Assembly: GCF_024437735.1 (NCBI RefSeq)
Contig: NZ_JANFQO010000010.1
Location: 62,001-126,000 of the forward strand
Direction of reading: 5' to 3'
Origin: Tahibacter harae
GTDB taxonomy: Bacteria > Pseudomonadota > Gammaproteobacteria > Xanthomonadales > Rhodanobacteraceae
Length of the DNA stretch: 64,000 nt
Below the pieces are notes generated by a model that saw only the letters and a program-made list of their open reading frames with translations, was not told the origin of the DNA and did no database searches. A program made the position numbers and the translations under genes. Positions 62,601 through 64,000 of the stretch are shown here, piece by piece (within the stretch, counting starts at the first letter, position 1; each line of letters begins with the position of its first letter).

Positions 62601-63236
62601 CTTGACCGAGAAGCGCACGCGGCGCGGCGCATGGGCGTCGTTGCTTACGTTGAGCACTTCGACATCGGCCACCGCGCGGCGCAGCGCCGCGGTCACTGCG
62701 GCCGGGTCTTCGCCGAGGAAGGTTTCGATTTCGAGGTTGTAGCGCGCGTCGCCGCGGTCGCGCAGGCCGGCGCGCTTGCTGCTCCACAGGCGCGGATCGA
62801 TCTTCAGGCCCGGCGCGACCGCGCCGGCCCAGCGCACGCCCGCCGCGGCGCGCACGCCGCCGAGGTCGGCGCCGTTGAGGCGCACGTAGTAGGCATTGTT
62901 GGGCACATAGCCGAGGAAGGTGACGCCGGCGGCTTCCAGCGCGCGGCGCGCCTCGGCGTCGGCCTTGCCGAACTGCACGATCGCGTAGCGCGGCTGCGCC
63001 GGTATGCCGGCGAGGCCGTCCACCACTGCGGCGGCGTCGATATGCTGGCGCAGCGGATCGAAGATGCCGGCGCGCAGCAGCAGGCGGCTGGCATCGCCGG
63101 CGGCGGCAGCCACGGCCTGGGGCGACGGCGGCGACGGCGCGACGGCGCGGGTTTCGACGGTGGCGGCCTGCGACAGGCCCGACAGGACTAGCCCGACCGC
63201 GAGGGCCAGGGACTTTTTCGCGAACGACGAGGACAT
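59658..63236 (-). CDS. Large secreted subtilisin-family (S8) serine protease
   Basis: A 1192-residue exported protease. A signal peptide (about 1-24, SQAAT) and an inhibitor-like propeptide of about 230 residues precede the catalytic domain. The triad is visible: VAVADSGLDADE (Asp, about 284), GFHGTHVNGSVAG (His, about 354) and SGTSMATPTISG (Ser, about 563), with the oxyanion Asn in VVIAAGNDGD. A P-domain-like beta-sandwich (TLTWYDLPGVPGSAAMLVNNLDLEV, about 680-800), FnIII-like repeats and a MAM/immune-inhibitor-type sandwich follow. Near the end YVFGDKFE resembles the short tag of other exported proteins but is followed by PSPYVCQ. ATG 63236 follows GCAGGAG. Confidence 0.9.
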   Translation of the reverse strand: MSSSFAKKSLALAVGLVLSGLSQAATVETRAVAPSPPSPQAVAAAAGDASRLLLRAGIFDPLRQHIDAAAVVDGLAGIPAQPRYAIVQFGKADAEARRALEAAGVTFLGYVPNNAYYVRLNGADLGGVRAAAGVRWAGAVAPGLKIDPRLWSSKRAGLRDRGDARYNLEIETFLGEDPAAVTAALRRAVADVEVLNVSNDAHAPRRVRFSVKAGDIDAALVAASALDAVQFIAPWAEPQLRNAGSVAALQGNATGACAGNGAICGPAPLWDHQIFGSGQIVAVADSGLDADEAWFTTLDKGSGPVTAITPGSSPVPPATGATFANNKVFAYWVQPGATTGDNNLRCRPTSAPTGFHGTHVNGSVAGDAAGTFGANTYTASTPLAANHDLADGMAPNAQLLFQDIGNDSTGCLQINDWPNTLRQANAGGARIHSNSWGGTTFGDYDSSDADVDLVTRDKEDLLVVIAAGNDGDLSEAEGCPAENVVGAVCISSVGSPGNAKNALTVGALLHGGSTSLQAFSSRGPTLDGRIKPDIMAPGTSIVSSAGDTSITATVQAPVTSTKSGTSMATPTISGNAALVRQFFTDGFYPRGARNPNDTLNPSGVVMKAVLLNGTRVLDNWPTMDTGWGRAWLDGNLWFSNTLTGGDDTRRLRLFERTNASGLSTGESHSYTINNVAAGAELRATLTWYDLPGVPGSAAMLVNNLDLEVTGPGGTVYRGNVFAGGVSTTGGSADAVNTVEQVRLTAPAAGAYTFRVIGTAVPGNGSELSDRQGYGLAVSGAFGLPDGAAFAAPTSVAVASNGAAGVGIGFAAAGGAQGFQLYRANGTCATAAAGDFRLVASGAASPLLDDRTIGGYQYAYKVRGISNDVEGTASACVDVISADTCSLMPSSFGITGANGRSATCGVTVNWAASTSSCPASSAITYRLLRSDSPAFTAPQTIVSNLASPNWTDSTVDNGHPYFYKAVATDAFGNDRSSGIIGATPSGAAGPDPRSYLDDADTKVYARLEGSWIIADTAAADGTHSYHSGPAGSSGPNCAAIHTEKLAVTANTVLAYNARYNLESQWDGVVVEVSSDDGATWTDLPPAGGYPSTFAQTGNPPGNLCGYAASHGAFNGASTASSNSGSNDTPAGQVVFKPFSSSLAAYAGQNVIVRWRVSSDANTDYGGFWLDTVRVGDADYVFGDKFEPSPYVCQ

Positions 63237-63489
63237 TTCGACTCCTGCTACTACAGTGCGGCAACGGCACGGGAATGCTGGCGCGACACGCGGTGGTCGC
63301 CTCATCCGCGCCAGAAGAGCCGGAATCTAGCCGCGCGCGGCAGCGCCGCCCTGGACGGCGGCGGACAGGAGCACAGTGGACTGAACAAAGCCCTTGCCGC
63401 GTCCAGTAAACGGGTATCGCAGACGAAAGCGGCCAGCCCGGCGACCGAGGCGAGAGCGGCGCATGGCCGGGCCCGCAGACGGAGCGGAC

Positions 63490-64000
63490 TCAGAAACGGT
63501 AGCCGAGGCTCAGCGAGTAGTAGCGTCCGACGGGATCGTCGAACAGCACATTGTAATTTGCGGAATCCGCATTGTTGTATACCGGCTTGCGGTCCAGCGC
63601 ATTGAGCACGTTGAAGGCGGCGTTCCAGTGCGCCGAGCCTTCGTAGCGCAGGCCCAGGTCCAGCGTGGCGAAGCCCGGCGTGCGGCAGGGGGCGTCCTGT
63701 GCGCAGCTGAGCGTGTCGCCGGCGAATTTGGTGTTGCGGTAGGCGCCGATGTAGGTGACGTTGGCCGTCGCCGTCCACGGTGCGCGGCTGAAGTCCAGGC
63801 CCAGCCGCGCGCGCAGGCGCGGGTTGGAGTCGTAGCCCAGCAGATGGATGGGCGCGGCGTCGTCGCGGGTCTGCGCTTCGCGCCGGTCGGCGTAGGTCGC
63901 GTCCAGGCGCGCGATCCAGTCCGCGCCGCCGCTCTGCAGGAAACGGTACTGGCTGGCCAGGTCCACGCCGCGGGTCTGGGTGCGGCCCAGGTTCACCGGA
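63490..64000 (-). CDS. TonB-dependent receptor, C-terminal part (runs off the window)
   Basis: At least 170 residues of the beta-barrel end of a TonB receptor; the start lies beyond the window. GVDLASQYRFLQ, ATANVTYIGAYRN, FATLDLGLRYEG and HWNAAFNVLNALDRKPVY are typical barrel strands, and the protein closes with YYSLSLGYRF, the terminal aromatic needed for outer-membrane assembly. The pattern ATLDLGLRY...NVLNALDRKP...GRYYSLSLGYRF is that of CirA/BtuB-like and oligosaccharide receptors. The substrate cannot be told. The gene lies 250 bp upstream of the S8 protease on the same strand. Confidence 0.85.
   Translation of the reverse strand, partial: PVNLGRTQTRGVDLASQYRFLQSGGADWIARLDATYADRREAQTRDDAAPIHLLGYDSNPRLRARLGLDFSRAPWTATANVTYIGAYRNTKFAGDTLSCAQDAPCRTPGFATLDLGLRYEGSAHWNAAFNVLNALDRKPVYNNADSANYNVLFDDPVGRYYSLSLGYRF

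Noticed and set aside
1-64000. CRISPR array, insertion sequence, integrase or prophage
   Set aside because: No direct-repeat/spacer pattern, transposase, integrase or phage structural gene was found. Repeats seen are operator palindromes, stem-loops or repeats inside coding regions (YVTN and propeller blades).

Overview
The window is about 70% GC and packed with genes on both strands. The gene content suggests a gammaproteobacterium of the Rhodanobacteraceae/Xanthomonadales (Dokdonella- or Tahibacter-like). The clues are an Oar-type TonB receptor, many secreted proteases and beta-helix proteins, and several exported proteins ending in a short [VIL]-F-x-[DNG]-x-F-[DEQ] tag of the 'IFADGFE' kind. 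No tRNA, rRNA, CRISPR array, insertion sequence or prophage was seen.

Layout. (1) 0.2-1.6 kb: an exported class C beta-lactamase-fold hydrolase. (2) 1.7-6.8 kb: an arsenic-resistance island of two converging operons. The plus-strand operon is a MarR regulator, an ArsN1-like acetyltransferase, an ArsO-like flavoprotein with a Cys-rich tail, and a fatty-acid-hydroxylase-family membrane protein. The minus-strand operon is arsR, arsC and an AqpS-type channel. (3) 7.2-17.9 kb: a candidate cobalamin riboswitch, a TonB receptor and a full oxidative (De Ley-Doudoroff) D-galactose pathway: dehydratase, DgoK, DgoA, sodium/sugar symporter, lactonase, GntR regulator and galactose dehydrogenase. (4) 17.9-20.3 kb, minus strand: a small-molecule kinase and a class III PLP enzyme that look like a phosphorylate-then-eliminate pair. 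(5) 20.4-24.9 kb: secreted GH42 beta-galactosidase and GH63-type glucosidase, which probably feed galactose to region 3. (6) 24.9-31.2 kb, minus strand: a three-gene overlapping operon DUF6361 - PLD nuclease - SNF2-like helicase, the make-up I recall for the Azaca anti-phage system. (7) 31.4-40.5 kb: a secreted metallopeptidase, a relative that appears to have lost its zinc site, a LuxR-type response regulator followed by two sensor kinases with complementary defects, and secreted beta-helix and hypothetical proteins. (8) 40.6-42.7 kb: MFS exporter and PadR regulator with a strong inverted-repeat operator. (9) 43-49.4 kb: a CadC-like membrane transcription factor with a beta-propeller, a divergent polymorphic beta-helix protein, an M23 peptidase and a small exported protein. 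(10) 49.6-52.2 kb: ligase-associated exonuclease and ATP-dependent DNA ligase. (11) 52.3-64 kb: a YVTN-propeller/FnIII protein, a hypothetical protein, a lipoprotein, a Nei-type glycosylase, membrane proteins including a 24-residue peptide, a VOC protein, a large S8 protease and the 3' end of a TonB receptor.

The most noteworthy observation is the RR-HK-HK operon at 33.9-38.2 kb. The first kinase keeps the phospho-acceptor histidine but has lost the glycine-rich ATP lid. The second keeps the ATP site but has glycine where the histidine should be. This points to an obligate heteromeric (split) sensor kinase. Functions were assigned from motifs read by eye; no database search was run.
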